From CAUZIZ01 sp965218775 (GTDB lineage Bacteria; Acidobacteriota; UBA6911; RPQK01; JAJDTT01): a stretch of 64,000 nt of DNA. Positions 8,986 through 18,723 of the stretch are shown here, one piece after another. The translations under genes and the position numbers were made by a program. How positions within the stretch are numbered: position 1 is the stretch's first letter; every line of letters starts with the position of its first letter. Where the stretch lies: positions 2,356,001 to 2,420,000 of the forward strand of contig CBDCLS010000005.1 in NCBI GenBank assembly GCA_965218775.1, read 5' to 3'. Under the pieces are notes generated by a model that was not told the DNA's origin, ran no database searches, and worked only from the letters and a program-made list of their open reading frames with translations.

Positions 8986-9162
8986 GCCCGCATTTCTCAT
9001 GGCCGGTCTACTACGTCGCCGCAATCATCCGCCCTGGCTGTGTTTCGCTCGGTCGGCCTCCTCGACGTACTGTACAAGTACGACTGCGGAGGCCTCGGTC
9101 GCAAGCCTTGCCAGGACGGCCCTTGCGACGCCTCGCTACGACAGGCGATGAGAAATGCGGGC
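8986..9162. mobile_element. MITE-like palindrome with TA target duplication (family R1, copy 1)
   Basis: The element is 177 bp with perfect terminal inverted repeats (GCCCGCATTTCTCAT inward from each end) and is flanked by TA at 8984-8985 and 9163-9164. The inside is also partly palindromic, with GTACTGTACAAGTAC in the middle. A second copy at 10303-10482 and a degenerate trace at 48094-48137 show it is a dispersed family. It has no coding capacity, so it would need a transposase in trans. It begins 10 bp after the helicase stop codon and could act as its 3' hairpin. Confidence 0.85.
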
Positions 9163-9214
9163 TAGGGCTCCTTGGCCCTGGAAAAGTTGACAGACTGGTC
9201 AAGTTAAGGGACGA

Positions 9215-9400
9215 GTTTCCCTTGCCTTTGCCCGCACCTTCAAACTTGCCTTTGCCTGTGCCTTTGCCTTCCCTCATGCCTTCCCTGCATCCAGGCTCTT
9301 GATCAACCTGGAAGGGTAAGGAGCAAGGCAAAGGCAAAGGCACAGGCTAAGGCAAGTTTGAGGGCACGGGCAAGGGCACGGGCATGGGTTCAGCTGGGAA
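9215..9400. repeat. Low-complexity CTTTGCC/GGCAAAG inverted repeat (copy 2)
   Basis: Same structure as 4135-4300: a CTTTGCC-rich left arm and a GGCAAAG-rich right arm around a short centre containing GGCTCTTGATCAACCTGG. It fills the gap between the R1 element and the epimerase gene at 9430. The shared block CCTTCAAACTTGCCTTTGCC links the two copies. Confidence 0.75.
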
Positions 9401-9429
9401 TCTCTTGGTAGGGACCCTAAAATAGCGGC

Positions 9430-10185
9430 ATGAAGCAAAAGACAGTCTTGATTACCGGTATGAGCGGGTTGATCGGGGAGGTCTGCAGAAAGACCTTGGC
9501 GGGTGATTACGATCTGAGCGCGCTGAACCGGAGTGCGGTCGAGGGTATTCCCTGTCATCGAGCCGACATCTCCGACCTGCAGGCGATTCAGCCGGCCTTC
9601 TTGGGCGTGGAGACGGTCGTGCACCTGGCGGCAATGGCCCAGGGGGAACCCACCTGGGAGGACGTGCTCCCACACAATGTCGTGGGTACCTATAACGTAT
9701 TCGAAGCCTCGCGACGGGCAGGAGTCCGGCGGGTCATTTTCGCCAGCAGCGGAGCCGCCGTCAGCGGCTGTGAGAGGGAGTCGCCCTATCGAGCTCTGGT
9801 AGAGGGACGGTACCAGGAACTGGACGGGTGGGAGAAGTTGGACGGGACCGTAGTCCATCCCAACGGTCTCTATGGCTGCAGCAAGGTCTGGGGCGAGGCA
9901 CTGGCACGTCACTTTTCAGATGCCTGGGGCATCTCTTCGCTCTGCTTGCGCATCGGAGCTGTGAACCGGGCAGACCGGCCGACCAAGGTGCGAGAGTACT
10001 CCCTGTGGTGCTCCCACAGGGACATTGCTCAGATGGTCCGCTGTTGCATAGAGGCCCCCGAGAATCTGAGTTTCGGAGTCTATTACGTAGTCTCCGACAA
10101 CAAGTGGAGCTATCGGAGCCTGGAGAATGCCGGCCGGGAGCTCGGGTTCGAACCCCAGGATCGGGCAGAGCAACACCGGAATTGA
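9430..10185 (+). CDS. NAD-dependent epimerase/dehydratase family protein
   Basis: This is a 251-aa extended short-chain dehydrogenase. The Rossmann glycine motif TGMSGLIG is at residues 9-16, the NAD-binding HLAAMAQ near 70, the catalytic Ser in FASSGAAVSG near 105, and the YxxxK catalytic pair as YGCSK near 147. Length and style resemble small uronate dehydrogenase-like or sugar epimerase enzymes; the substrate cannot be assigned. A paralogue lies 20 bp downstream but is broken by a MITE insertion, so the two were probably co-transcribed. Confidence 0.85.
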   Translation: MKQKTVLITGMSGLIGEVCRKTLAGDYDLSALNRSAVEGIPCHRADISDLQAIQPAFLGVETVVHLAAMAQGEPTWEDVLPHNVVGTYNVFEASRRAGVRRVIFASSGAAVSGCERESPYRALVEGRYQELDGWEKLDGTVVHPNGLYGCSKVWGEALARHFSDAWGISSLCLRIGAVNRADRPTKVREYSLWCSHRDIAQMVRCCIEAPENLSFGVYYVVSDNKWSYRSLENAGRELGFEPQDRAEQHRN

Positions 10186-10205
10186 GTTCGGGAAACGTGG
10201 GAACA

Positions 10206-10513
10206 ATGACAGAAAACAGCCAAGAGAAGCAGACAAAGAAGGTGCTGGTGACCGGAGCCAGCGGTCTCATCGGCGGCCTGGTGCTCGAGGGTCTCGGCCA
10301 TAGTCCGCATTTCTCACACCCGGTCGTCGCGAGAGGCCGAAAGCGCCGTCCTGGCAAGGCTTGCGACCGAGGCCCCCGCAGTCGTACTCGTGCAGTACGT
10401 CGAGGAGACCGAAGGAGCGTAACGCAGCAGCCAGGGCGGATGATTGCGGCCTCGTAGCAGACTGGGTGTGAGAAATGCGGGATAAGTACGAGTTCAGCTC
10501 GGACTACACGTAG
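10206..10513 (+). pseudogene. Epimerase paralogue interrupted by R1 MITE
   Basis: The ATG at 10206 opens MTENSQEKQTKKVLVTGASG, an epimerase Rossmann start, which runs to codon 31 (LEGLGH) before entering the R1 element at 10303-10482. If the element and one TA are removed, the frame continues GHKYEFSSDYT and then stops at 10511-10513. So the gene was disrupted by the MITE and its remaining 3' part was lost by a separate deletion. The ORF spanning 9828-10457 in this region is an artefact of this arrangement. Confidence 0.75.
10303..10482. mobile_element. MITE-like palindrome inserted in an epimerase gene (family R1, copy 2)
   Basis: The element is 180 bp with terminal inverted repeats GTCCGCATTTCTCACACC / TCCCGCATTTCTCACACC and TA duplicated at 10301-10302 and 10483-10484. 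It matches copy 1 (8986-9162) in reverse orientation over its inner part, including the CGCAATCATCCGCCCTGG block. TA duplication and size are typical of IS630/Tc1-type MITEs; no such transposase is in the window. Confidence 0.85.
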
Positions 10514-10531
10514 ACTAGAACCGTTCTTGGG

Positions 10532-13500
10532 TTACTCAGCCGTCTTTTTCAGCTCACTCGGGTTCGAGCTCAGAAGGTATCCTGCCTGAATGAAGGCGAT
10601 TAGATCGGTCATTTCCTGAATGCTGATGTTGTCCTCGAGGCCGTCCGGCATCAAGGAGACTTCCGAGGCGCGGATTTCAACAATCCGGGCTCGTAGTATG
10701 GTTTGCTGCTCACCCGGTCCACTTCGAAGCGTCAGGGCCCCTGGCGTTTCCGCCGCCAATACCCCGCCATAGACCCGTCCGTCCCGGGTGCTCACAATGT
10801 AGTTCTGGAACATGCCCAGGATCTCAGCGCTGGGATCCAGGATGGCTTGAATGAGCTGTGGTCGGGTATGTCCTTGAACACCCACCTGGAGGTCGGGCCC
10901 GACCTGGCCGCCCGGCTGCGGTCGATGGCATTGGGAACACTCTCTCTCGAATACCGCTTGCCCAGGTTTTGCCTCGCCATCGAGCTCCAGAACCTTCTGG
11001 TAGCGGCGCACTACTTCGTCTCGCTCTCCGGGTGTCCGCTTGAAGAACTTGAGAGCCCGTCTCCGGATCTCCTGATCAGGATGCTGGATCAGAATCACTC
11101 GATGTCCTTGCTCTAGCGCGGCGGGCTCAACCTCCCCTCCATCCAGAGCATCGAGTAGCAAACTGACCCGCTGGCCGTGGGCAAGCAGTACTTCTATCGC
11201 GATGCTGCGGTCTCCCGGGGAAAGCGTCTTCCAGCGGGAAAGGATCAGGTCCGCGACCTCGGGTTCATCGAAACGGGCGAGGGTCCTGAATAAAGCCGTC
11301 CTCAGCTCCGGCGCAGGGTGGGAGTCCAGGAGGCGTTCGACCGTGGGCCGGGACACCTGGAGCGGAGCCGCCGCGAGTGTCCGAATGGCTTGGACTCGCT
11401 GTGTGATTGCCAGGGCGGAGTCTAGTGCTTGACGCTCAGCCAGGGCCCATAGGGCAGGCATGCGGAAGTGTTGAGCAACGCGGCTAGCTAACTCCTGAAC
11501 CGGGGGAAGTGAACTGGACAAGAGATGGCGTATGGAAGCTATAGCCGTGGGATCATCCAGCCCTCGAAACTGGCCTAACTGGAGTCCCTGGACCATCCCT
11601 GCCAGGCCCGCTGCCTGCCAGGCCTCCTGGCTCAACTGCGAAGATCGCGAGAGCAGATCAAGAAGTCGGGCGATCTCACCCGCGAGGTTACGGGCCGAAA
11701 CCACGGCCGAGAGCTCCTTGAAAAACTCCACACGTTGCGGCATGGGACTCTTGAAAAAGGAGGCGTCCTGGAGCAGCAAACTGAGGAACTTTAACGAGGA
11801 ACCCGCTTCGGAGCTGAGTATTGCTGTCCGAAACCCCGGCTCCAAAGCCTGAGATTGAGCCAAGATGGCCAGCGCCCGATACACTTTGTTCTGGTCGAAC
11901 TCACCCAAGCTCAAGGCCAGCTGAAAGGCCACTCTGGCCTCAGCCCTCTCTGTCAGGACCACTAGCTGGTCCAGCAATTGTGGAAAGCGCTCCGCCAGGC
12001 CGACAGCGTGCTCTTGTAGGGCCGGATGTGGGTCCCTGAGTACGGTCTCCAGAATCCGGGCACTCAGAGCTTGCAGCGCTTCCAGGGAGTAAAGCGCGTG
12101 CAGTCGGCCTGCTGCTGAATCTCCTTTGCGAACCAACTCTTCCAATAGGGGGACGAGAGACTGATCCTGGCGTTGGATCAGCAACCGCTGGGCGGTCAGG
12201 CGCCACCATTGGTTGGGATGGGACAGCAACCCGACCAGATTCTGGTTGCTGGACTGTCCCAGGGAGGGAGGGGACTGAATCGCCTTCTCCTCTTTCGGAA
12301 CGATCCGATAGATTCGTCCCAGTTCGGTGCCGGCGTAGAAATCGAGATGCTTCTTGATCGGTTCGGGAATCGACTCAGGGTCCTCGACCAGCTGGCGATA
12401 GATGTCGACCATATAGAGGTTGCCGTCCCACCCGGTCTTGAACTGGACCGGTCGAAACCAGGGGTCGGCGGACGCCAGGAACTCCTGGTTCCGTTCCTCT
12501 CGGGGACGGCTTGCAACGAAGCTGATGCCACTCGGTCTCAGGAGGTCCCGATGTACCAGGTTTCCTGCGATCCCAGCCGTGAAGAGGTTCCCCTGGTAGT
12601 GTGCGGGCAAGGCGGCGGCGCCATAGATCGTGCCACCCGTGGCACCGGTGAAGACCCCCGAGATCTTCATCTGTCGGGCCAGACCCAACTCATCGGATCG
12701 TTGCTGCCTGATAGTTGTTCGCTCCTTCCGCCACTCCTCAGGCGGCGTTAAAGGGAAAATACTGGCGTCATGGTCGGAGATGTCCTGGACCGCTGGCGCC
12801 GCCGCTGCCAGGAAGGGGTTGCGCTGCAAATAGCGTCGTGGCAGCAGGACGTGGAGAGAATGGGTCCCGGTGCGGGTCACGAATCGGTGTCCCCAGGCGT
12901 CCAGTGTCTGACCGAAGCGGGCTGCGCCGGAGGCTGACTCGAAAAGTCCCCGGTCCAGGCGAAATCGGAAATCGCTACCCAAAACCGACACTGCTGCGGC
13001 ATTCGGGCGTTGTGAGAAGCTCACCTCGCCCGGGTGGCCATCGTTGGAGACATAGATCCAGTTGTCCACGGAGAAGCGCAGGTTGCTGACGCGCCCCTGA
13101 GGTTGTCCCACCTCAAAACCGGTGAAAAGTACCTTGCGTTCGTCGGCCCGCAGGTCTCCATCTGTGTCCTTGAAAAAGAGGAGATCAGGAGCGGCTGCGG
13201 CAATGATCCCTCCGTTCCAGGCGAGCAGCCCCTTGAGCTGGAGGATGCGGTCGGCAAAGACCACCGAGTGATCGACCCGACCGTCACCGTCCCGGTCCTC
13301 CAGCGCCCGAATGCGGCTGCGCGGAGGTTCTCGCGACGGCGGATCATAGGGGTAATCCAGCATCTCGGCCACGAAGGCTCGGCCTTCTTCGTCGAAGACC
13401 AGATCAACCGGGTCTCTCACGTAGGGCTCCGCGGCGAAGATCTCCACCCGCAGATCGTTGGGTAATCGGAAAGTAGCCAGGGACGCCTCGGGTGAAAGGG

Positions 13501-13588
13501 CCTTCGAACCGGTTTCGGGAGACTGTTGGCAGCCTGGGAACAGGAGAAGGCTCGCGAGGAGGAGAGCCGAGCCGACCTGAAACTTCAT
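10532..13588 (-). CDS. PVC-type membrane/haem-binding dehydrogenase lipoprotein with c-type cytochrome domain
   Basis: With the start at 13588 (MKFQVGSALLLASLLLFPGC) the protein is 1,018 aa with a lipoprotein signal; the open frame reaches 13795 but the extra 69 residues come from a repeat. Residues about 35-430 form a glucose/sorbosone dehydrogenase-like beta-propeller (FDEEGRAFVAEM, DRDGDGRVD, GWDGNLYMVDIYRQ). A HEAT-like helical middle follows, and the C-terminus is a cytochrome c module with the haem motif CSQCH. This architecture is known in Planctomycetes, Verrucomicrobia and Acidobacteriota and is thought to oxidise sugars outside the cytoplasmic membrane. It sits head-to-tail after the VCBS gene. 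Confidence 0.9.
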   Translation of the reverse strand: MKFQVGSALLLASLLLFPGCQQSPETGSKALSPEASLATFRLPNDLRVEIFAAEPYVRDPVDLVFDEEGRAFVAEMLDYPYDPPSREPPRSRIRALEDRDGDGRVDHSVVFADRILQLKGLLAWNGGIIAAAAPDLLFFKDTDGDLRADERKVLFTGFEVGQPQGRVSNLRFSVDNWIYVSNDGHPGEVSFSQRPNAAAVSVLGSDFRFRLDRGLFESASGAARFGQTLDAWGHRFVTRTGTHSLHVLLPRRYLQRNPFLAAAAPAVQDISDHDASIFPLTPPEEWRKERTTIRQQRSDELGLARQMKISGVFTGATGGTIYGAAALPAHYQGNLFTAGIAGNLVHRDLLRPSGISFVASRPREERNQEFLASADPWFRPVQFKTGWDGNLYMVDIYRQLVEDPESIPEPIKKHLDFYAGTELGRIYRIVPKEEKAIQSPPSLGQSSNQNLVGLLSHPNQWWRLTAQRLLIQRQDQSLVPLLEELVRKGDSAAGRLHALYSLEALQALSARILETVLRDPHPALQEHAVGLAERFPQLLDQLVVLTERAEARVAFQLALSLGEFDQNKVYRALAILAQSQALEPGFRTAILSSEAGSSLKFLSLLLQDASFFKSPMPQRVEFFKELSAVVSARNLAGEIARLLDLLSRSSQLSQEAWQAAGLAGMVQGLQLGQFRGLDDPTAIASIRHLLSSSLPPVQELASRVAQHFRMPALWALAERQALDSALAITQRVQAIRTLAAAPLQVSRPTVERLLDSHPAPELRTALFRTLARFDEPEVADLILSRWKTLSPGDRSIAIEVLLAHGQRVSLLLDALDGGEVEPAALEQGHRVILIQHPDQEIRRRALKFFKRTPGERDEVVRRYQKVLELDGEAKPGQAVFERECSQCHRPQPGGQVGPDLQVGVQGHTRPQLIQAILDPSAEILGMFQNYIVSTRDGRVYGGVLAAETPGALTLRSGPGEQQTILRARIVEIRASEVSLMPDGLEDNISIQEMTDLIAFIQAGYLLSSNPSELKKTAE

Positions 13589-13597
13589 TTGGGTTGT

Positions 13598-13690
13598 GGC
13601 TTGAGGACGTAGCTTTGGCCTCCAGGCCGAAGTCTTCTTCTTTCGAGCTGTTGGCTCGACGGACGGCGGCCTGGAGACCACCGCTACGAC
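13598..13690. repeat. Cloverleaf-like dispersed repeat (family R4, copy 1)
   Basis: Nested inverted repeats: outer CGTAGC/GCTACG, middle GGCCTCCAGGCCG against CGGCCTGGAG, inner CGAGC/GCTCG around a short loop. The same design recurs at about 18955-19020, 30903-30976, 41820-41895, 47113-47212 and 61722-61796. It lies between the VCBS gene and the dehydrogenase and may provide the leader of the latter. Confidence 0.8.
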
Positions 13691-13778
13691 CCCACCAGTG
13701 CTGCGAACGTTGGTACATGTCAGCGAGTGGAAACCCCGTTCCGAGGAGCGACCGGTCAACAGTACAATCTCCCGTGCT

Positions 13779-16577
13779 CTACTCTTCATACTCAACCGAG
13801 ACCGATTCCAGGACCGGTGAGTTTGCCGATTGGGGACTCACCAGTGTGGCCTTGTACTGCAACCACCGGCCCCGGCCACTCAGCGGTTTCCCTGACTCCT
13901 TATAGTACGATCCTGGACCCGACGGGCCCTGCCAGGGAATTGTCTCCAGCTGTTCCCGAGTTGGGGCTACCCTCAGCTGGAACTCGAGTGCCGTTCGATG
14001 GGGCGTTTGACCGTCCCAGCGAAGACTTCGGAGTCGTACCGCCCGACCCGCATCAAAGACCGGGGAAAGATAGTTGTAGCGGTCGCTCCGATCGTAGACC
14101 TGACCGATATCGACTCCGGTGAAACCATGAGGACCCCGGGAAGGGAGAGCGGTCCTCCGTTTCGTCGAATATCCATCGGGGCCACCCCAGTAGAGGAAGG
14201 AGTCCGTACGGTGGTTTCCATCCTTCTGATGACACTGGAGGAACAAGTCCAGATAACCGTCTCGGTCAAAGTCCGTCGCCAGAATCCCGGAGGCGGAATC
14301 AGAGGGGATGCGGGTTACCCTGTCGGGGGCAAAGCCGCTTGCAGCGTTCCAGTAAATGTAGGAGGGATTACTCCGGGTATCGCCGCCGTGGTAGCTGCTG
14401 AGTATCAAGTCGAGGCGCCCGTCCCGATTCAAATCTGCCGCCGCCGACTTCACCGGCCCCAACGCTGGTAGGATCAACCGATGCTGCTCCGAATAGGGTG
14501 TGTCCGGGTCTTTTCCACCCCAGTAGATGAAGGCGTCACCGCGCGGGGATCCCCCGTAGATCAGAGGAAGGCCGTCCTTCGTATGCACAGCTTTACGGGG
14601 CGCATCCAGGTCGAAGAGGTTGGCCGCGATCAGGTCTAGATGACCGTTGTTGTCCAGGTCGGCTACTTCTACTGAGACGGCAGCTCTCACTGGTAGGCGG
14701 GTGCTCTTTCGCGGATCGAACCCGTCGGCGCTGTTCCAGAAGATCAGGATCTGCTTGCTGATGGCGGCGAAGACCAGATCGACCCAACCATTGCGGTCCA
14801 GATCAGCCAGGGTAAGGCCTCTGAGGTCGGTTGCTGGGAGGGCCGATCGATTTGCATTGGTGAACCCAGTAGGCCCTCCCCAGTAGACATGGGTCTCCTG
14901 GGTACCTGGACTCCACTCGGCCAAAGCCAGGTCCAGGTAGCCGTCCCGGTTGAGGTCTGCTGTCCGTGCCGCTCTGCCATTGGTGGAGAGAATGGTTTCA
15001 TTCCGGATGGAATATCCTTGAGGTCCGCCCCAATAGAGGACTGACGGTAAAAATAGATCCACGTGACCGTCCTGGTCGAGATCCGAAGCTGTGTACGATC
15101 CTCCCCCTCTGGGCAGTTCCTGCCGCCGTCGAGGATCGAAGCGGCCATTCTGGTCTCCCCAGTAGACATAGGCCGGAGTGGGAGCCACTCCGTCCCGCTT
15201 GTTGAAGAAGACGACGTCTTTCTCGCCGTCTCGGTTCAGGTCCGCGGCGAGCACTCCAGTGGCTCCCCAGGTGGGAAGCTCGCTTCTGTGCTGGGTGTCC
15301 AGCCCCTGTGGGCCTCCCCAGTAGACATAGGACTCGGTGACATGAGTGATGCCCCGCTCGGGGGGGTTGCGAACGGCGCCATCGTCGTAGTGGGCAATCG
15401 CTAGATCGGGATGGCCATCGTCGTTCAGATCATCAATGATGCAGTCGGAGGCGCCGCGGGTAGGAACAGCGGTCCTCCAGTTGGGGCGGAATTCTCCGCA
15501 GCGGCCCCAGTAAATGTAGGAGGCTCCTCCCTTTGCGTTGGCGAAGACCACATCCGGCTGGCCATCTTGGTTGAGATCGCCCAACGCCGCCGCCTGAGCG
15601 TTCACCGTGGGAAGACGAACCTTCCTCTCTGGGCTGTATCCTCGGGCCGAGCCCCGATAGATAAACGAATCGATCGCTACCGTTTCTACGATCTCGTACT
15701 GATCAAACTCGCGTGCTCCCAGGCGGCGGGAATTGGCCAACACGATCTCTGGGATTGCATCGCCATCCAAGTCTCCAAGCGCAAGTCCCGAGCTGCGTTC
15801 CCCAGGCAGGAAGGTGCTGGCACTGTACAGGTAATCTGCCTGGGTGTTGCCCCAGTAGATGAGAGCTCCTGATTCGCCCTCTTCGTTCCCTTCCATGGCA
15901 AAGACAACCTCTGCGAAGCCATCCTGGTTCAGATCCGCAATCTCCACGTCGCGGGCATGAACAGTCTTCAGAGAGCTCCTTCTCGCTGTTTGGTATCCGT
16001 CGGCTGAACCCCAATAGATATAGGATTTCTGAAAACGGTCCACCCCCATATGGAAGCTTAGCCCGCTGTTGGCGAAGACCAGTTCGGGATGTCCATCCCG
16101 GTTCAGGTCTGCCGTTGCCACGGCTTCGCCACCCTGGGCAGGAAGGTTGCTGCGGCGCGAGGGGTCAAAGCCGCTATCGGCTCCCCAGTAGATGTAAGAG
16201 TCCAGGTCGGTCCGCGTGTAGTTGGAGCGGTTGACCACAACCAGATCCGCGAATCCATCCCCATTGAGGTCTGCAGCAGTTCCAGATTTGGCCCCATCGG
16301 TTGGGAGACGAAGGCGTCGACTCGGATCAAATCCGTTGGCGCCCCAGTAGACGAAGAGATCTACCTTGTCGCTCCGGTCATGGTCGCTCGGAAAGACCAC
16401 GTCCAGGTTTCCGTCATCGTTGAGATCCCAGACATTGATCAGCCGTACAGTGCCGTCCACGGCGACGTAGGTGTTCACTCCGCCGTCATCGAAGCTGCCG
16501 TCGACCAGGTCCAGAAAGCTGGATGTCGTCCAGATTTTCGAATCTCCCGCCCAGATTTCGAGCGACCAGAAGGCTAG
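13779..16577 (-). pseudogene. 3' part of IS-interrupted FG-GAP/VCBS repeat protein
   Basis: More than 920 codons of FG-GAP/VCBS repeats are present, with many D-x-[DN]-x-D-G calcium-binding loops (DLNDDGNLDVVF, DLNRDGHPELVF) alternating with SYIYWG strands, giving several seven-bladed integrin-like propellers. The C-terminus adds a beta-rich domain (LRSLRWDGQTPHRTALEFQL). Frame and codon sense begin exactly at the CTAG junction with the IS (16574-16577). The 5' end is at 18678-18723, and excision of the IS gives LLLLSGLAFWSLEIWAGD. A GTG at 16478 could start a truncated product lacking a signal peptide. The original protein was extracellular or periplasmic. Confidence 0.85.
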
Positions 16578-18677
16578 CCTCGATTTCCACGGTACTGGAA
16601 AGGACTAACATTTTTTAAGGGTAGCCGTTGAGTCGGTTAGTCAAATCGAAGGACCAGAGTTTTGCCGCCAAACCAAGGCATGGGCGTGGGATCATCACCC
16701 AGGCCCGAGGCGACCAAGTAGGGGTTATGGGCGCGCTTATCGAGGTGGACGGTGACTTGCTGCTCTTGGATCTGGACCCGGGCCGAGACGTCGAGGAGAT
16801 TTCGGAAGATCTTTTTGGCTTGAGCCCGCTGATATTCGCGACCAATCTTCTCGGCCATGAGTCGATATAGGGAGCTGGCCATGAGGGTGATCTGGAGGTC
16901 AAAATCCACTTTGAGTCCCACCATCGAAGAGAGCGCGTCCAGGTGAAAGAACTGGATGGCTTCGGAGATGCCATTTTCGATGAGCATGCGTTGGGCATAG
17001 CGGGTGATCAGAGTCGAGGGGGCGCGGCGCAGATGGTTGGTCAGTAGGACGGTCGGTTCTTCGTGACCGAGTTCCATGAGGGTGAGCTGGCGCAGGGGAC
17101 CTTCGTAATGTTTCAGGACGATCCGCTGGTCCAGGACTTTGGGGGTGCGAAAGATCCGAGTCAGGGCGGGTAAGGTGATGCGGTGCCAGGCGGAGGCGGG
17201 GCGGCTCCAGATCTGGCCCAGCATTTTTTGGGAGCGGCGGCGCAGGGTGATAAAGCCAATGCCCTGTTGGTTGAGGCGGTTCAGATGAGCATAGGTGGTC
17301 AACTGGGAATCGAAGACGAGTTCGGCCGGAGGCTGACCGCTGTGTTGGTGCCAGAACTGGACGAAGCGTTGCACCTCGTCGGCTCGATCGGCCCGGGGGA
17401 CACCCGCATTGGCGTAGCATAAGACACGCTCGGTGGCGTCCCGAGCCAAAAAAACGAGGATGCCTTTTTGGCTGCGGCTGCGGGAAGAGACATAGTGTTT
17501 GTCCAAAGGTTCCTGCTGGCTATTGGCGGGGACGGTGTGAAAGTCCAGATCGAAGGAAGAGCCCCGGGGCAGGCCGGCGGCTTGGACCTGCTCAAACCAG
17601 GCTCCCATGAGGCGCAGGTTGGCGCGTCGGTCGACCCGGGAGCTGTAGGCGGCCAGGTAGGAGCGCTTGGGCACCACATTGAGACCGGCAAAAAGGGCGA
17701 TGCCCTCGTCAAAGACCCGATCCATGACATGACTTTTTCTTTCGATGCCCAGCAGCTTCAGAGCCAGCAGGGTGCGCACGGCCTGCTCGGCGGGAATCAT
17801 TTGGGAGCCGGGAAGGCGGGGGGGCTGCAGCACCGCCCCGAGATCGATCGATCGCATCAGCGGGACGAACAGAAACAGACCGCCGACCCGGGTGCGAAAG
17901 CTGCGCGGGGCCAGATTGATCTGCCGCACGTCGGCGATGGCTGCTGCTTCGGGCTTGAGGGTGGCGGGGCGTTGCTCATCCCGACGCCGGGGCAGTCGGG
18001 CGAAGCCCTCCTCTCGCAGCAGGATCGATAACGCATTGATGCTGATGGAATGGCCGGCGGCGGCCAACTCGCGTTGGATATCGTAGACCGAGAGGTTTCG
18101 CTTGCGCAGGGCGACGGCCCGTTCCCGCACCCGATCGCGGGCGGGCGCCGCTTGAGGCCCCCGGCGAATCGCCTGAAAGAAGCGGGCGCGCTTGCTGAGA
18201 TCATGGCGAAACTGATGACAGAGGACGCGGAAGGCTCCTGGGGAATAGCCGAAGCGAGTGGCGACCTGCTGCGAGGGCAAGCCTTCGACGAAAAAGCAGC
18301 GCAAGGCCTCATACTGGCGCTGCAGAGGCGATTCGGGGGCCAGGAAGAATTGGGCCTCCGGAACGGTCGGTCGGGTGTCATTAGTTAGTCCATTCCGATT
18401 ACTGTATTCCAAACTATAACTATACTAGATATGAATGACAGAAAATGCTCAGCCTTTGATAGGGTTCTATTCTGCCTCATATCCAGACTTTTCTAGCATT
18501 CGCGTGGGGATCGTCCCTTGATCAGGTTTTAGGTATAGGATTACCTCTCTATCCAAATAGGTACTTCTATTTACTAACGTAGGTGGAAACACAGCAGGCG
18601 CAAGTCGCGCCGATCAAGGATTCTGGCGGGGGGCTCGAAGCGGAAAGGCGTCATTTGTACTGCCGTGGAAATCGAGG
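16578..18677 (-). mobile_element. 2.1-kb IS with CTAG target duplication (IS4-superfamily DDE)
   Basis: The boundaries are set by a perfect inverted repeat (CCTCGATTTCCACGG, inward from both ends) and a 4-bp direct repeat CTAG at 16574-16577 and 18678-18681. The element contains one 591-codon transposase gene and about 260 bp of AT-rich non-coding sequence at its right end. Removing it and one CTAG fuses the signal peptide at 18723 in frame to the VCBS protein, which supports these ends. A CTAG duplication fits families that target YTAR-like sites; I could not name the family firmly. Confidence 0.85.
16637..18412 (-). CDS. DDE transposase (IS4-superfamily, IS1634-like)
   Basis: The protein is 591 aa. 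The N-terminus is a helical DNA-binding region (LPSQQVATRFGYSPGAFRVL) with a second HTH (RNLSVYDIQRELAAAGHSIS). The DDE core carries SSFDLDFHTV, ELVFDSQLTTY and, near the C-terminus, RMLIENGISEAIQFFHLD, where a catalytic Glu is expected. Its length fits IS1634-like or related long transposases. No frameshift is seen. The start at 18412 has no strong ribosome-binding site, and an internal start is possible. Confidence 0.8.
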   Translation of the reverse strand: MEYSNRNGLTNDTRPTVPEAQFFLAPESPLQRQYEALRCFFVEGLPSQQVATRFGYSPGAFRVLCHQFRHDLSKRARFFQAIRRGPQAAPARDRVRERAVALRKRNLSVYDIQRELAAAGHSISINALSILLREEGFARLPRRRDEQRPATLKPEAAAIADVRQINLAPRSFRTRVGGLFLFVPLMRSIDLGAVLQPPRLPGSQMIPAEQAVRTLLALKLLGIERKSHVMDRVFDEGIALFAGLNVVPKRSYLAAYSSRVDRRANLRLMGAWFEQVQAAGLPRGSSFDLDFHTVPANSQQEPLDKHYVSSRSRSQKGILVFLARDATERVLCYANAGVPRADRADEVQRFVQFWHQHSGQPPAELVFDSQLTTYAHLNRLNQQGIGFITLRRRSQKMLGQIWSRPASAWHRITLPALTRIFRTPKVLDQRIVLKHYEGPLRQLTLMELGHEEPTVLLTNHLRRAPSTLITRYAQRMLIENGISEAIQFFHLDALSSMVGLKVDFDLQITLMASSLYRLMAEKIGREYQRAQAKKIFRNLLDVSARVQIQEQQVTVHLDKRAHNPYLVASGLGDDPTPMPWFGGKTLVLRFD

Positions 18678-18723
18678 CTAGACCGGAAAGAAGCAGAAGC
18701 GTCACTGGCGGGTTTCTTTTCAT
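18678..18723 (-). pseudogene. 5' end of the IS-interrupted VCBS gene (signal peptide)
   Basis: ATG at 18723 reads MKRNPPVTLLLLSGLA and then enters the IS. It starts directly after the TAA stop of the upstream MFS gene fragment (TAA-ATG with no gap), so the two were translationally coupled. Within the IS the frame runs on to a stop at 18574-18576, which would give a 49-aa truncated peptide. The rest of the gene is at 13779-16577. Confidence 0.75.

Noticed and set aside
9828..10457. 209-aa frame overlapping the two epimerases
   Set aside because: It reads out of frame through the first gene and then in frame only briefly in the broken paralogue before entering the MITE.
16574..18681. Perfect 19-bp inverted repeat first read as a sign of DNA inversion
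   Set aside because: It is explained better as the CTAG duplication plus the IS terminal repeats, since removing the IS restores a gene.
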